64,000 nt of DNA from Phenylobacterium sp. (GTDB lineage: Bacteria; Pseudomonadota; Alphaproteobacteria; Caulobacterales; Caulobacteraceae). The translations under genes were made by a program, and so were the position numbers. Shown piece after piece: positions 18,050 to 27,310 of this stretch; within the stretch, counting starts at the first letter, position 1, and each line of letters opens with the position of its first letter. A model generated the notes under the pieces. The model was not told the DNA's origin and made no database searches. It saw only the letters and a list, made by a program, of their open reading frames with translations. Location: assembly GCF_013822795.1 (NCBI RefSeq), contig NZ_PNLB01000020.1, positions 1-64,000 on the forward strand, written 5' to 3'.

Positions 18050-18229
18050 ATGTCGAAGTTCGTTTCGCGCTTCCTGAACGACGAATCCGGCGCCACCGCC
18101 ATCGAGTACGGCCTGATCGCGGCCCTGATCGCCGTGGCCCTGGTCACCGCCATGGGCTACCTGGGTTCGGGTCTGAAGACCTCGTTCCAGGGCATCCAGA
18201 CCAAGCTGGTGACCCCGCCGACCTCGTAA
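18050..18229 (+). CDS. pilA: Flp/PilA type IVb pilin
   Basis: A 59-residue pilin subunit. The leader MSKFVSRFLNDESG ends in the Gly cut by the CpaA peptidase; the mature form begins ATAIEYGLIAALIAVALV, with the Glu +5 and Tyr +6 of Flp pilins and one hydrophobic helix. The tail is short and polar (QTKLVTPPTS). The ATG at 18050 follows a strong AAAGGAG. It is preceded by AT-rich DNA with CtrA-like sites and followed by a second pilin gene. The product polymerises to the surface-attachment pilus built by the Cpa/Tad proteins downstream. Confidence 0.95.
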   Translation: MSKFVSRFLNDESGATAIEYGLIAALIAVALVTAMGYLGSGLKTSFQGIQTKLVTPPTS

Positions 18230-18312
18230 GAGGCGACGGATTGACCGATCGCGGCGGCGCAAGCCGCCGCGGTTGCGTCTCTATGGAGATGGTCTGCTAG
18301 GAGGGCTTTGGA

Positions 18313-18495
18313 ATGAAAGTTCTGCTCAAGAGGTTCTTCGCTCAACAATCGGGCGCCACCGCTGTCGAGTACGCCCTGATGGCCGCAATGATCACCGTGG
18401 TCCTGGTCGCCGCCTTCGGGCCGTTGACCACCGCCTTGACCGGGGTCTTGCAGACCGTCGCCAACGCCTTCCCTCAGACGCTGCCTTCGCAATAG
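18313..18495 (+). CDS. Second Flp family pilin
   Basis: A 60-residue paralogue of PilA: leader MKVLLKRFFAQQSG, then ATAVEYALMAAMITVVLVAA with the Glu/Tyr pair, and a C-terminal part (GVLQTVANAFPQTLPSQ) different from PilA. A GGAGGG precedes the ATG. It is 83 bases after pilA and is followed by a strong terminator, so both pilins are probably made as a short abundant transcript. It could be an alternative major subunit, a minor tip pilin or a divergent duplicate. Confidence 0.92.
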   Translation: MKVLLKRFFAQQSGATAVEYALMAAMITVVLVAAFGPLTTALTGVLQTVANAFPQTLPSQ

Positions 18496-18511
18496 GGCGC
18501 CTGGGACTGAC

Positions 18512-18549
18512 AAGAAAAAGGGCCGCTCTCCGCAGCGGCCCTTTTTCTT
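18512..18549 (+). terminator. Strong Rho-independent terminator after the pilin genes
   Basis: A perfect 16-base stem (18512-18527 with 18534-18549) around a 6-base loop. The arms are A-rich then GGGCCGCT on the left and AGCGGCCC then T-rich on the right, so the stem runs into CTTTTTCTTTT. It separates the pilin genes from cpaA; because the arms are symmetric it could work in both directions. Confidence 0.92.
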
Positions 18550-18616
18550 TTCAATCATCCATTCACGGCTGCGCGCGCAAAGTGCCGTTGAACAAAAGGC
18601 CGGACCGATCCCAGAA

Positions 18617-19135
18617 ATGATCACGCTCTTCGCCGCCGCGCTTCTGCTCTTCTTCCCGGTGCTGGTGATCGTCGGCGCGCTGCGCGACCTGACCAGCTTC
18701 ACCATTCCCAACTGGATCTCGGGCCTGTTGATTGTCGCCTTCTTCCCGGCGGCGCTGCTGCTCGGCGTCGCGCCGATGGCCATTGGGACGCACTTGCTGG
18801 TCGGCCTCGCGGCGCTGGCGGTCGGCGTCGCGCTGTTCGCCCTGCGCTGGATCGGCGGCGGCGACGCCAAGCTGTTTGCGGCCGCCGCGCTCTGGCTCGG
18901 GGCGCCGGCGGCGCTCTCCTATGTGGTGATGACCGGCCTGGCCGGCGGCGCGCTGGCGCTCGGCCTGCTCAGCCTGCGCTCGCCGATCCTGCGCCCTTAT
19001 GTGCTCAGCGGGCCGGCCTGGTTCGGACGCTTGGCCGACCCGGACGAGGCGGTGCCCTACGGCGTGGCGATCGCGGTCGGCGCGCTGGCGACTTTCCCGG
19101 CCTCGCCGCTGATGCAGGCCTGGCCCGGTTTCTAA
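18617..19135 (+). CDS. cpaA: Prepilin peptidase (A24 family)
   Basis: A 172-residue inner-membrane aspartyl protease that removes the leader of Flp pilins and TadE/F pseudopilins. The two catalytic Asp sites are visible: RDLTSFTIPNWIS near residues 23-35 and WIGGGDAKLFAAA (GxGD-type) near 75-87. About five or six hydrophobic helices span the protein, with no N-methyltransferase domain, as is usual for the TadV/CpaA type. It follows the pilin terminator and so needs its own promoter or read-through. Confidence 0.93.
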   Translation: MITLFAAALLLFFPVLVIVGALRDLTSFTIPNWISGLLIVAFFPAALLLGVAPMAIGTHLLVGLAALAVGVALFALRWIGGGDAKLFAAAALWLGAPAALSYVVMTGLAGGALALGLLSLRSPILRPYVLSGPAWFGRLADPDEAVPYGVAIAVGALATFPASPLMQAWPGF

Positions 19136-19142
19136 CCGTGGC

Positions 19143-19158
19143 TTTAGGGCGCGTTAAC
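19143..19158. promoter_or_regulatory. CtrA-like box before cpaB
   Basis: TTTA-GGGCGCG-TTAAC at 19143-19158 fits TTAA-N7-TTAAC with one mismatch. It lies in the 139-base gap between cpaA and cpaB, which would allow separate control of the cpaB-tadC chain. Assignment is by motif only. Confidence 0.5.
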
Positions 19159-19274
19159 CATGGGGCCCGAAAACAGACCTAGCCGGCAAAACGCCGGTCG
19201 ACCGATTCGCGTGCGCCGGCGGACTGCGGCGCGCTCGCCTGTCACCCGCTTGCGCGGAGCCTCGAGCACCGACC

Positions 19275-20138
19275 ATGGGTTCTGCCCGCATCGCCCTGTT
19301 GGCCGTCGCCGCGATCGCCGCCATCGGACTGGCCTTCATCGTCCGCGGCATGGTCACCCCCAAGCGGCCTGACGCGGTCGCCGCCGCTCCGCCGCCGAAG
19401 CCTGTCGTCCAGGTGCTGGTCGCCAAGCGCGAGTTGCCGATCGGCACCCGCCTGACCCCGGCCGACCTCGGTTGGCAGCCCTGGCCGGCTGATGCGCTCA
19501 ACGCCGCCTTCGTCACCGATGGCGCCTCGCCGGCCCTGCCGGCCAAGATGCCCGACAAGGCGGTCCAGAAGGCGGCCCGCGCCGCCAACGATCTGGTCAT
19601 GCCGCAGGGCGCGATGCAGGCCTTCGAGGGCGCCATCGTCAAGGAAGCCCTCGCCGCGGGCGAGCCGGTGGTGGCCCGCAAGGTGGTCCGCGCCGGCCAG
19701 AGCGGCTTCATGGCCGTGGTGCTGCAGCCGGGCATGCGGGCCATGGCCGTGCCGATCAACGCCGAGACCGCCGCCGGCGGCTTCATCCTGCCGGGCGACC
19801 GGGTCGACGTGCTGCAGAGCCGCTCGGACTCCAGCAGCGGCTCCAAGACGATGCTGACCGAAGTGCTGATGCGCAACGTCCGCGTGCTGGCCATCGACCA
19901 GAACATCGAGCCGGCCAAGGACGCCCGCACCATTGTCGGCGGCGTCGCCACCATTGAGATCCCCGCCACCGACGTCGAGGTCATCGCCCGCGGCAAGGCC
20001 CAGGGCGAGATGCAGCTCGCGCTGCGCTCTTACGCCGACATCGGCGGGCCGCCGGGCCGCGGCATCGCCAGCCGCGCCTCCGCCCAGGGCGTGCGGGTGT
20101 TCCGCGCCGGGCAGGTCACTGAGGTCGCCAATCCATGA
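19275..20138 (+). CDS. cpaB: Flp pilus assembly protein CpaB
   Basis: A 287-residue periplasmic protein (RcpC family) with an N-terminal anchor (residues 5-25, ARIALLAVAAIAAIGLAFIV). Next is a SAF domain (VQVLVAKRELPIGTRLTPADLGWQ, PMRAMAVPINAETAAGGFILPGDRVDV). It helps assemble or stabilise the CpaC secretin in the outer membrane. Its TGA overlaps the cpaC ATG by four bases. This is the first gene of a seven-gene chain in which every neighbour overlaps or abuts the next. Confidence 0.93.
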   Translation: MGSARIALLAVAAIAAIGLAFIVRGMVTPKRPDAVAAAPPPKPVVQVLVAKRELPIGTRLTPADLGWQPWPADALNAAFVTDGASPALPAKMPDKAVQKAARAANDLVMPQGAMQAFEGAIVKEALAAGEPVVARKVVRAGQSGFMAVVLQPGMRAMAVPINAETAAGGFILPGDRVDVLQSRSDSSSGSKTMLTEVLMRNVRVLAIDQNIEPAKDARTIVGGVATIEIPATDVEVIARGKAQGEMQLALRSYADIGGPPGRGIASRASAQGVRVFRAGQVTEVANP

Positions 20139-21592
20139 CGCTGCGCCGCACCCTCATCGCGCTCGCCGCCTTCGCCGCCGCCCTGGCGCCGGGCGCCGCG
20201 TTCGCTCAGGCCGCCGAGGCCGCCGCCCCGGCCATGGCCGCGGGCCTGGCCGCCCAGTCGGCGGTGGTCCGTGTCAACCTGACCGGCGGGACCGCCTCCC
20301 AAGCGCTGAACCTGCCGACCGGCAAGTCGGCGATCATCGAACTGCCGGTCGATGTGCGCGACGTGCTGGTGACCAATCCGGGCGTCGCCGACGCCATGCT
20401 GCGCTCGCCGCGACGGATCTTCATCCTGGGGCTCAAGAGCGGGACCACCGACGCGGTGTTCTTCGATTCCGCCGGCCGCCGCATCCTGGCGCTGGATATC
20501 CGCGTCGACCAGGACCCGACCGCCGTCGCCCAGACCATCAACCGGATCGTGCCGGGGGCCCGCGTTCAGGTCGACTCGATGAACGAGAGCCTGATCCTCT
20601 CGGGCCAGGTGGCGAACCTGGCCGACGCCGACAAGGCGCTGCAGATCGCCCGCGCCGCGGTCGGCAAGCCCGAGCAGGTGATCAACATGCTGGCCGTGGC
20701 CGGCAAGGATCAGGTGATGCTCAAGGTGCGCATCGTCGAGATGCAGCGCAACGTCATCAAGCAGCTGGGCTTCAACCTCAACGCCATCCTCGGCGAACTG
20801 GGCGACACCCAGTTCCTGCTCGGCACGACCTCCAGCTTCGCGGTCAACGGCGCTCTGCTCGGCGGCGGCAGCGCCCAGGTGCGTGAGATCGGCGGCAAGT
20901 ACCAGGGCGATGCGACCGTTCACGCCTTCGAGCGCGTGGGTCTGGTCCGCACCCTGGCCGAGCCGACCCTCAGCGCGGTCTCCGGCGAGTCGGCGAGGTT
21001 CCTGGCCGGCGGCGAGTTCCCGATCCCGGTGGCCCAGGACACCAACGGCTCCGTCAGCGTCCAGTTCAAGCCGTTCGGCGTCGGGCTCGGCTTCACGCCG
21101 ATGGTGCTGTCGTCGGGTCGAATCGCATTGAAGGTATCGACCGAGGTGTCGGAACTGACCAGCCAGGGCGCCTTCTCGGTCAGCACGCCTGGCACGGGCA
21201 CGGCGCTGACCATTCCGGCCCTGACCGTCCGGCGTGCGGAGACCGCGGTCGAGCTGCCCTCCGGCGGCTCGATGATGATCGCCGGGCTTCTGCAGGAAAA
21301 GACCAAGCAGAACATCGACAGCCTGCCCGGCATGACCACGCTGCCGGTGTTGGGAACCCTGTTCCGCTCACGCGACTATCTGGCCGGCGAGACCGAGCTG
21401 GTGATCCTGGTGACGCCCTACATTGTCGACGCAACCAGCCCCAGCCGCCTGCAGACCCCGGCCGACGGCCTGAAGATCGCCGACGATCCCGCGACCGTGC
21501 TGATGGGCTCGCTGATCAAGGCCTACAACGCCAATCCCCAGGCGCAATCGGGGCGCAACTATCAGGGGCCGCACGGCTACGTGATCGAATGA
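20135..21592 (+). CDS. cpaC: Flp pilus secretin
   Basis: A 485-residue outer-membrane secretin (RcpA/CpaC) that forms the pilus exit pore. Signal peptide MTLRRTLIALAAFAAALAPGAAFA, then a pilus-formation N-domain (about 45-130, SAIIELPVDVRDVLVTNPGVAD), a BON-like segment (ESLILSGQVANLADADKALQIA) and the secretin domain from about 265 (LVRTLAEPTLSAVSGESARFLAGGEFPIP, PSGGSMMIAGLLQEKTKQNIDSLPGMTTLPVLGTLFRSRDY). It overlaps cpaB and cpaD by ATGA at both ends. Confidence 0.95.
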   Translation: MTLRRTLIALAAFAAALAPGAAFAQAAEAAAPAMAAGLAAQSAVVRVNLTGGTASQALNLPTGKSAIIELPVDVRDVLVTNPGVADAMLRSPRRIFILGLKSGTTDAVFFDSAGRRILALDIRVDQDPTAVAQTINRIVPGARVQVDSMNESLILSGQVANLADADKALQIARAAVGKPEQVINMLAVAGKDQVMLKVRIVEMQRNVIKQLGFNLNAILGELGDTQFLLGTTSSFAVNGALLGGGSAQVREIGGKYQGDATVHAFERVGLVRTLAEPTLSAVSGESARFLAGGEFPIPVAQDTNGSVSVQFKPFGVGLGFTPMVLSSGRIALKVSTEVSELTSQGAFSVSTPGTGTALTIPALTVRRAETAVELPSGGSMMIAGLLQEKTKQNIDSLPGMTTLPVLGTLFRSRDYLAGETELVILVTPYIVDATSPSRLQTPADGLKIADDPATVLMGSLIKAYNANPQAQSGRNYQGPHGYVIE

Positions 21593-22272
21593 GCGCACTT
21601 CGCCTTTCCGTCCTGTTGTTTGCCGGCGCCGCGTTGAGCGCGTGCGCCAGCGGCCCGCCCCGCGCGCCCGAGCTGTCGCGCGCCGAGGCGGCGCGCACCC
21701 CGACCGAGCTGTGGGCGGCCGACGTCCGGCCGCAGCCCGAGGAGATCCGCCTGGCGGTCCACGCCCAGGGCATGTCGTCGACCCAGCAGGACGCCCTGGC
21801 GCGGTTCGCGGGGGACTGGCGGCTCGGCGCAGGCGGACCGATCACCCTGCGCGCCCCGGTCGGCGGGCCCGATGCGGCGACGGTCTCGCGTGCAGCCGAA
21901 GGAGCCCGCGCGGTGTTGGCCAGCTACGGCGCGGAGGTCCGCATCCAGGGCTATGAGGCCAATGGCGACCCGCGAGCGCCGCTGATCGTCGCCCGGGAGG
22001 GCTACGCCGTCTCCATCCCCCGCTGCGGCGAGAGCTGGGACAATATCTCGCGCTCGGCGTCGAACCACGTGCAGTCCCAGTTCGGTTGCGCGGTGACCGC
22101 CAACATGGCGGCCCAGATCGCCAACCCGGCTGACCTGCTCGGCCCCGCCGCCATCGATCCGGCTGACGCCCAGCGCCGCGACGTCGCGCTCGGCAAGTAT
22201 CGCAAGGGCGAGGTCACCGCCTCGGCCGCCGACAGTCAGGCGCGGGGTACGGTCTCGCAGGTGGTGAACTGA
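21589..22272 (+). CDS. cpaD: Pilus assembly lipoprotein CpaD
   Basis: A 227-residue outer-membrane lipoprotein of the CpaD family. The signal peptide ends in the lipobox LSAC (around residue 19). The mature domain has the family stretch VLASYGAEVRIQGYEANGD and the conserved Cys pair region PRCGESWDNIS ... HVQSQFGCAVTANMAAQIANPADLL. It probably acts as pilotin or partner of the CpaC ring. The ATG lies in the cpaC stop (ATGA), and its last base is the first base of cpaE (TGATG). Confidence 0.92.
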   Translation: MSALRLSVLLFAGAALSACASGPPRAPELSRAEAARTPTELWAADVRPQPEEIRLAVHAQGMSSTQQDALARFAGDWRLGAGGPITLRAPVGGPDAATVSRAAEGARAVLASYGAEVRIQGYEANGDPRAPLIVAREGYAVSIPRCGESWDNISRSASNHVQSQFGCAVTANMAAQIANPADLLGPAAIDPADAQRRDVALGKYRKGEVTASAADSQARGTVSQVVN

Positions 22273-23762
22273 TGAACCCGCAGCAGGGCCAAGATCCCTT
22301 CGATCTCGACTTCGACGCCGACGACGAGTTCGACGCGCCGCAGGACGCGGCCTGGCGCGAGCCGCCGCCGGCCGCCGCGGCGGATCCGTTCGCCGACCCC
22401 TTCGCCGACCTGCCGCCGGTGCGCGAGAGCGCCGGCGCTGAGTCGCGGCTCGAGGCCGCCGCCGAGGACGACTTCGACGACGCCGCCGTCGTGCCGCCGC
22501 TGCCGCCCGAGCGGCCGGCCGCCAATCCGGTGCACGACATGATGGCCGGGGCCGAGGCGGCCTTCGGCGAGGCCAGCCTGCCGCGGATCACCGTCCACAT
22601 CTACTGCGCCAACGCCGAGACCGCCGAGTTCGCCGAGGTCGCCGCCGCCGACCGCCGCATGGAGCGCGGCGTCGTCGTCGTGCGCATGGGCGGTCTGGCC
22701 GCCGCGGTCGAGGCCTACCAGAGCCAGGCCACCCCCTCGCTGGTGATGGTCGAGAGCGCCGACCCGGCGCCGGTGCTGCTGGCTCATCTCGATCGTCTGG
22801 CCGAGGTCTGCGACCCGGGCACCAAGGTCGTGGTCATCGGCTCGGCCAACGACATCGCCCTCTATCGCGAACTGATGCGCCGTGGGGTGTCGGAATACCT
22901 GGTGCCGCCGCTCAACCCGATGCTGCTGGTCCGCACCGCCACGGGCCTCTACTCCGATCCCTCGGCGCCGTTCATCGGCCGCCAGATCGCCTTCTGCGGC
23001 GCCAAGGGCGGGGCGGGGGTCTCGACCATCGCCCACAACGTCGCCCACTCGATCACCGAGCGGCTGCAGACCGGCGCGGTGCTGGTCGATCTCGACCTGC
23101 CGTTCGGCACTGCCGGGCTCGACTTCAACCAGGACCCGCTGCAGGGCGTGGCCGACGCGCTCAGCCAGCCCGACCGCCTCGACCCGGTGCTGATGGACCG
23201 GATGATGGCCCGTTGCACCGATCGGCTGTCGCTGTTCGCCGCCCCGGCCACGCTCGACGCCGACTACGACATCTCGGCCGAGGCGTTCGAGGAGGTCACC
23301 CAGAAGATCCGCGGCGCCGCGCCCTTCGTGGTGCTCGACCTGCCGCACGTCTGGACCGCCTGGAAGCGCAAGATCCTGCTGTCGTCCGACGACCTGGTGA
23401 TCGTCGCGACGCCCGACTTGGCGTCGCTGCGCAACGCCAAGAACATCGTCGATCTGGTGCGCCGCGCCCGGCCCAACGACGCCCCGCCGCGTCTGGTGCT
23501 GAACCAGGTCGGGGTCCCCGGCCGCCCCGAGATCCCGGTCAAGGACTTCGGCGAGGCGCTCGACCTCAGCCCCGCCCTCTGCCTCCAGTTCGATCCCAAG
23601 CTGTTCGGCCAGGCCGCCAACAACGGCCAGATGATCAGCGAGGTGGGGCCGAAGTCGAAGTCCGCCGAGGGCCTCGACCAGCTGGCCCAGCAGATCGCCC
23701 GTCGCGAGCCGCCGCAGGTCCAGAAGACCTCGATGCTCTCCAGCCTGTTCAAGAAGAAGTAG
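22272..23762 (+). CDS. cpaE: Pilus assembly ATPase-like localisation protein CpaE
   Basis: A 496-residue cytoplasmic protein of the CpaE/TadZ family that places the pilus machine at the pole. An acidic Pro/Ala-rich N-terminus (1-95) is followed by an atypical receiver-like domain (about 105-225). A MinD/ParA-type ATPase domain starts with the deviant Walker A FCGAKGGAGVSTIAHN near residue 240, with VLVDLDLPFGTAG and FVVLDLPHVW as the other nucleotide motifs. The C-terminal LFKKK is basic. It abuts cpaF with no gap. Confidence 0.93.
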   Translation: MNPQQGQDPFDLDFDADDEFDAPQDAAWREPPPAAAADPFADPFADLPPVRESAGAESRLEAAAEDDFDDAAVVPPLPPERPAANPVHDMMAGAEAAFGEASLPRITVHIYCANAETAEFAEVAAADRRMERGVVVVRMGGLAAAVEAYQSQATPSLVMVESADPAPVLLAHLDRLAEVCDPGTKVVVIGSANDIALYRELMRRGVSEYLVPPLNPMLLVRTATGLYSDPSAPFIGRQIAFCGAKGGAGVSTIAHNVAHSITERLQTGAVLVDLDLPFGTAGLDFNQDPLQGVADALSQPDRLDPVLMDRMMARCTDRLSLFAAPATLDADYDISAEAFEEVTQKIRGAAPFVVLDLPHVWTAWKRKILLSSDDLVIVATPDLASLRNAKNIVDLVRRARPNDAPPRLVLNQVGVPGRPEIPVKDFGEALDLSPALCLQFDPKLFGQAANNGQMISEVGPKSKSAEGLDQLAQQIARREPPQVQKTSMLSSLFKKK

Positions 23763-25286
23763 ATGTTCGGCAAGCGCCCCACAGAAGGCGGGTCGCAGGC
23801 GCCGCGTCAGGCGCCGCCCCCCGCCGCCGAAGGTCCGGCGATCGCCACGCGTCCGCAGCGGGTCGAGCCCGTCGCTCCGGTCGCGCCGGTGCAGACCGCG
23901 CCGCCGACCGAGCGTGCGGCGGCCAAGGCGGCCGGTCCCAAGCCGACGCTGGGCTTCGAACAGCTCCGCGCCGCGCAGGGGGCCGCGCCCGCGACCCAGG
24001 TCGTGCGCGAGCAGAGCGACTACTACCACGCTACCAAGACCACGATCTTCAACGCCCTGATCAACACGATCGACCTGGCGCAGCTCGCCCAGCTCGACGC
24101 CAAGCAGGCCGCCGAGGAGATCCGCGACATCGTCGCCGAGCTGGTGGCGATCAAGAACGTCTCGATGTCGGTGGCCGAGCAGGACACCCTCGTCCAGGAC
24201 ATCATCAACGACGTCCTCGGCTACGGCCCGCTGGAGCCGCTGCTGGCCCGCGACGACATCGCCGACATCATGGTCAACGGCGCCGGCCGGGTGTTCATCG
24301 AGGTCGCCGGCCGCGTCCAGCTGACCAATGTCCGCTTCCGCGACAACTCTCAGCTGATGAACATCTGCCAGCGGATCGTCAGCCAGGTCGGCCGCCGGGT
24401 CGACGAAAGCTCGCCGATCTGCGACGCGCGCCTTCCCGACGGCAGCCGCGTCAACGTCATCGCTCCGCCCTTGGCGCTGGATGGTCCCACCCTGACCATC
24501 CGGAAGTTCAAGAAGGACAAGCTGACCATGAAGAACCTGGTGGAGTACGCCTCCATCAGCCCGGAAGGGGCGCGGGTTCTCGGGGTCATCGGCGCCTGCC
24601 GATGCAACCTGGTCATCTCCGGCGGTACGGGCTCGGGCAAGACCACCTTGCTCAACACCCTGACCGCTTTCATCGATCCTTCCGAGCGGGTCATCACCTG
24701 CGAGGACGCCGCCGAACTGCAGCTCCAGCAGCCGCATGTCGTGCGCCTGGAAACCCGCCCCCCGAACCTCGAGGGTCAGGGCCAGATCACCATGCGCGAC
24801 CTGGTCAAGAACTGCCTGCGGATGCGTCCGGAACGGATCATCGTCGGCGAGGTCCGCGGCCCGGAGGCCTTCGACCTGCTGCAGGCGATGAACACCGGCC
24901 ACGACGGCTCGATGGGAACGCTGCACGCCAACTCCCCGCGTGAGGCGATCAGCCGGATGGAGTCGATGATCACCATGGGCGGCTATGGCCTGCCCTCGAA
25001 GACCATCCGCGAGATGATCGTCGGCTCGGTCGACGTGATCATCCAGGCCGCCCGCCTGCGCGACGGCTCGCGCCGCATCACCCACATCACCGAGGTGGTC
25101 GGCCTGGAGGGCGACGTGATCATTACCCAGGACCTGTTCGTCTACGAGATCACCGGCGACGACGCCGACGGCAAGGTTCTGGGCCGTCACCGCTCCACCG
25201 GCATCGCCCGGCCGCGGTTCTGGGACCGGGCTCGGTACTACGGCCTGGAGCGCGAGTTGGCCGAAGCCCTCGATGCGTCCGAATAG
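23763..25286 (+). CDS. cpaF: Flp pilus motor ATPase CpaF
   Basis: A 507-residue secretion ATPase of the VirB11/GspE superfamily (TadA/CpaF) that powers pilus extension and, in this family, retraction. After a Pro/Ala-rich leader of about 80 residues comes an N-terminal domain and then the core. Walker A is [14 protein letters not shown] near 285-295, the Asp box region is [11 protein letters not shown], and Walker B is [16 protein letters not shown]. The His box is [17 protein letters not shown]. It starts at the ATG directly after the cpaE stop and is followed by tadB after three bases. Confidence 0.95.
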   Translation: MFGKRPTEGGSQAPRQAPPPAAEGPAIATRPQRVEPVAPVAPVQTAPPTERAAAKAAGPKPTLGFEQLRAAQGAAPATQVVREQSDYYHATKTTIFNALINTIDLAQLAQLDAKQAAEEIRDIVAELVAIKNVSMSVAEQDTLVQDIINDVLGYGPLEPLLARDDIADIMVNGAGRVFIEVAGRVQLTNVRFRDNSQLMNICQRIVSQVGRRVDESSPICDARLPDGSRVNVIAPPLALDGPTLTIRKFKKDKLTMKNLVEYASISPEGARVLGVIGACRCNLVISGGTGSGKTTLLNTLTAFIDPSERVITCEDAAELQLQQPHVVRLETRPPNLEGQGQITMRDLVKNCLRMRPERIIVGEVRGPEAFDLLQAMNTGHDGSMGTLHANSPREAISRMESMITMGGYGLPSKTIREMIVGSVDVIIQAARLRDGSRRITHITEVVGLEGDVIITQDLFVYEITGDDADGKVLGRHRSTGIARPRFWDRARYYGLERELAEALDASE

Positions 25287-25289
25287 CCG

Positions 25290-26270
25290 ATGCTGCTGAC
25301 GCTGCTGATCGCGGTTCTCGGGTTCGTCGCCATCGCTGGCGTCGGCCTCGCCCTGGCTGGCGGTTCGACCGCTGACGCCAAGACGCTGAAGCGCGCTCAG
25401 GCGCTGGTCGGCGGCGACGAGGTGCGTGAGGCCAACCGCCGCCGGCCGACGGTCAACGCCCAGGAACAGCGCCGCAAGCAGATCCTCAAGACCCTCAAGG
25501 ACCAGGACCGCGAGCAGAAAAAGGCGCTGCTCAGCATCACCTCCAAGCTGCGCCAGGCGGGCCTGGGAATGAAGGTCGGAACCTTCTGGCTGGTCAGCGC
25601 GGGGCTCGCCGTGCTGGTGCTGCTGGTCGCCTGGGCGGTCACCAAGATGCCGCTGGTCGCCTTCGGCCTGGCGTTCGCGGCGGGCCTTGGCCTGCCCCGC
25701 TGGGTGGTCGGCGCCCTCGCCAAGTCGCGGATCAAGAAGTTCACCGAAGCCTTTCCCGACGCCATGGACATCATCGTGCGCGGCATCAAGTCGGGCCTGC
25801 CGGTGCATGACAGCCTGCGGGTCATCGGCAAGGAGGCGCCCGAGCCGCTGGCCAGCCAGTTCAACCGGCTGGTCGAAGGCATCGGCATGGGCCTGACCAT
25901 CGACCAGGCGTTGGAGAAGATGCACGCCGAGATGCCGACTCCCGAGGTGCGGTTCTTCGCCATCGTGCTCGCCATCCAGGCCAAGACCGGCGGCAACCTG
26001 GCCGAGGCGCTGGGCAACCTTTCGACCGTCATCCGTTCGCGCAAGCTGATGCGCGAGAAGGTCAAGGCGCTGTCGGCCGAGGCGGTGGCCTCGGCGGCGA
26101 TCATCGGCTGTCTGCCGCCGGCGGTGGCGATCCTGATCTTCATCACCGCGCCCGACTACATGGGCCCGCTGTTCACCGATCCGCGCGGCCGCGTGATGCT
26201 GATGGTCGGCGCCTTCTGGATGTCGCTCGGCGTCATGTCGATGCGCAAGATGATCAACTTCAGGCTCTGA
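25290..26270 (+). CDS. tadB: Type II secretion F family protein TadB
   Basis: A 326-residue inner-membrane platform protein (TadB, also named CpaG in Caulobacter). Hydrophobic segments lie at the N-terminus (1-25), around residues 100-140, and at the C-terminus (about 270-325). The T2SSF domain is between, with FPDAMDIIVRGIKSGLPVHDSLRVI and IGMGLTIDQALEKMHAEMPTPEVRFFAIVLAIQAKTGGNLAEAL. It forms the membrane base on which CpaF acts, together with TadC four bases downstream. Confidence 0.93.
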   Translation: MLLTLLIAVLGFVAIAGVGLALAGGSTADAKTLKRAQALVGGDEVREANRRRPTVNAQEQRRKQILKTLKDQDREQKKALLSITSKLRQAGLGMKVGTFWLVSAGLAVLVLLVAWAVTKMPLVAFGLAFAAGLGLPRWVVGALAKSRIKKFTEAFPDAMDIIVRGIKSGLPVHDSLRVIGKEAPEPLASQFNRLVEGIGMGLTIDQALEKMHAEMPTPEVRFFAIVLAIQAKTGGNLAEALGNLSTVIRSRKLMREKVKALSAEAVASAAIIGCLPPAVAILIFITAPDYMGPLFTDPRGRVMLMVGAFWMSLGVMSMRKMINFRL

Positions 26271-26274
26271 CGGC

Positions 26275-27261
26275 ATGGTCGAGGCGCTCACCAACCCCGC
26301 CAATCTGCTGACCGCCTTCGTGGCGCTGGTCTGCTTCGCCACCATCGTCACCATCGCCATGCCGATGATGGACCGCCGCAATCTCGAGGCGCGGCTGAAA
26401 TCGGTGTCGACCCGCCGTGAGGAGCTGCGCCGCAAATCGCGCGAGGCCCTGGCCGGCGCTCGCGGCCAGAGCACCCTGCGTCACGTCGACGAGGGGCTCT
26501 ACAAGAGGGTCGTCGAGCGGCTGCAGCTCTCGCGCCTGCTCGAGGACCCGCAGGTGGTGGACAAGCTGGCCCAGGCCGGCTTCCGCGGCCCGCGCCCGGT
26601 CTCCACCTTCTACTTCTTCCGGTTCATCCTGCCGTTCGTGTTCTTCATCGTGGTCGGGGCCTACCTGTTTCTGATCAACGATTTCGGCCTGCCGCCGATG
26701 ACCCGCTTCTTCTTCGCGGTCGTCGGCCTGATCGGCGGCTACTACGCGCCGAACATCTTCATCAGCAATGTCGCCACCAAGCGCCGCGACTCGATCGTCG
26801 GGGCCTGGCCCGACGCGCTCGATCTGCTGCTGATCTGCGTGGAAAGCGGCATGTCCATCGAGGCGGCGATCCAGAAGGTCAGCCAGGAAATCGGCGGCAA
26901 CTCCATCGAGCTGGCCGAGGAACTCACCCTGCTCACCGCCGAGATCTCCTATCTGCCCGAGCGGCGCCTGGCCTATGAGGGCCTGGCCCGGCGGACCAAC
27001 CATCCGGGCATCAAATCGGTCACCACCGCGATGATCCAGGCCGAGCGCTACGGCACGCCGCTGGGCGCGGCCCTGCGGGTGATGGCCAAGGAAAACCGCG
27101 AGATGCGCATCTCCGCGGCCGAGAAGAAGGCCGCCCAGCTGCCGGCCAAGCTGACGATCCCCATGATCGTCTTCTTCCTGCCGGTGCTGTTCATCGTCAT
27201 CCTCGGCCCGGCCGCGCTCAAGGTCAGCGACTTGATGCGGGCGAGCGCGGCGGGCGGCTAG
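26275..27261 (+). CDS. tadC: Type II secretion F family protein TadC
   Basis: A 328-residue inner-membrane platform protein (TadC, CpaH). It begins with a hydrophobic segment (LLTAFVALVCFATIVTIAMPMM), has two helices near 115-165, a T2SSF domain (WPDALDLLLICVESGMSIEAAIQKV; LTLLTAEISYLPERRLAYEGLARRTN) and a C-terminal helix (IPMIVFFLPVLFIVILGPAALKV). It is the last gene of the cpaB-tadC chain; no clear hairpin terminator follows within the 49-base gap to the next small gene. Confidence 0.93.
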   Translation: MVEALTNPANLLTAFVALVCFATIVTIAMPMMDRRNLEARLKSVSTRREELRRKSREALAGARGQSTLRHVDEGLYKRVVERLQLSRLLEDPQVVDKLAQAGFRGPRPVSTFYFFRFILPFVFFIVVGAYLFLINDFGLPPMTRFFFAVVGLIGGYYAPNIFISNVATKRRDSIVGAWPDALDLLLICVESGMSIEAAIQKVSQEIGGNSIELAEELTLLTAEISYLPERRLAYEGLARRTNHPGIKSVTTAMIQAERYGTPLGAALRVMAKENREMRISAAEKKAAQLPAKLTIPMIVFFLPVLFIVILGPAALKVSDLMRASAAGG

Positions 27262-27310
27262 ACGCGTCCGGGCCTGTTCATCGCCAGGCAAGGCGACTAG
27301 ACCTTCGGCG

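Noticed and set aside
22236..26474. A 1412-codon open frame antisense to cpaD-tadB
   Set aside because: It mirrors the real pilus genes in a GC-rich sequence with few stop codons. The product is a low-complexity Asp/Gly/Arg/His-rich string with no domain, and the sense genes are clear.
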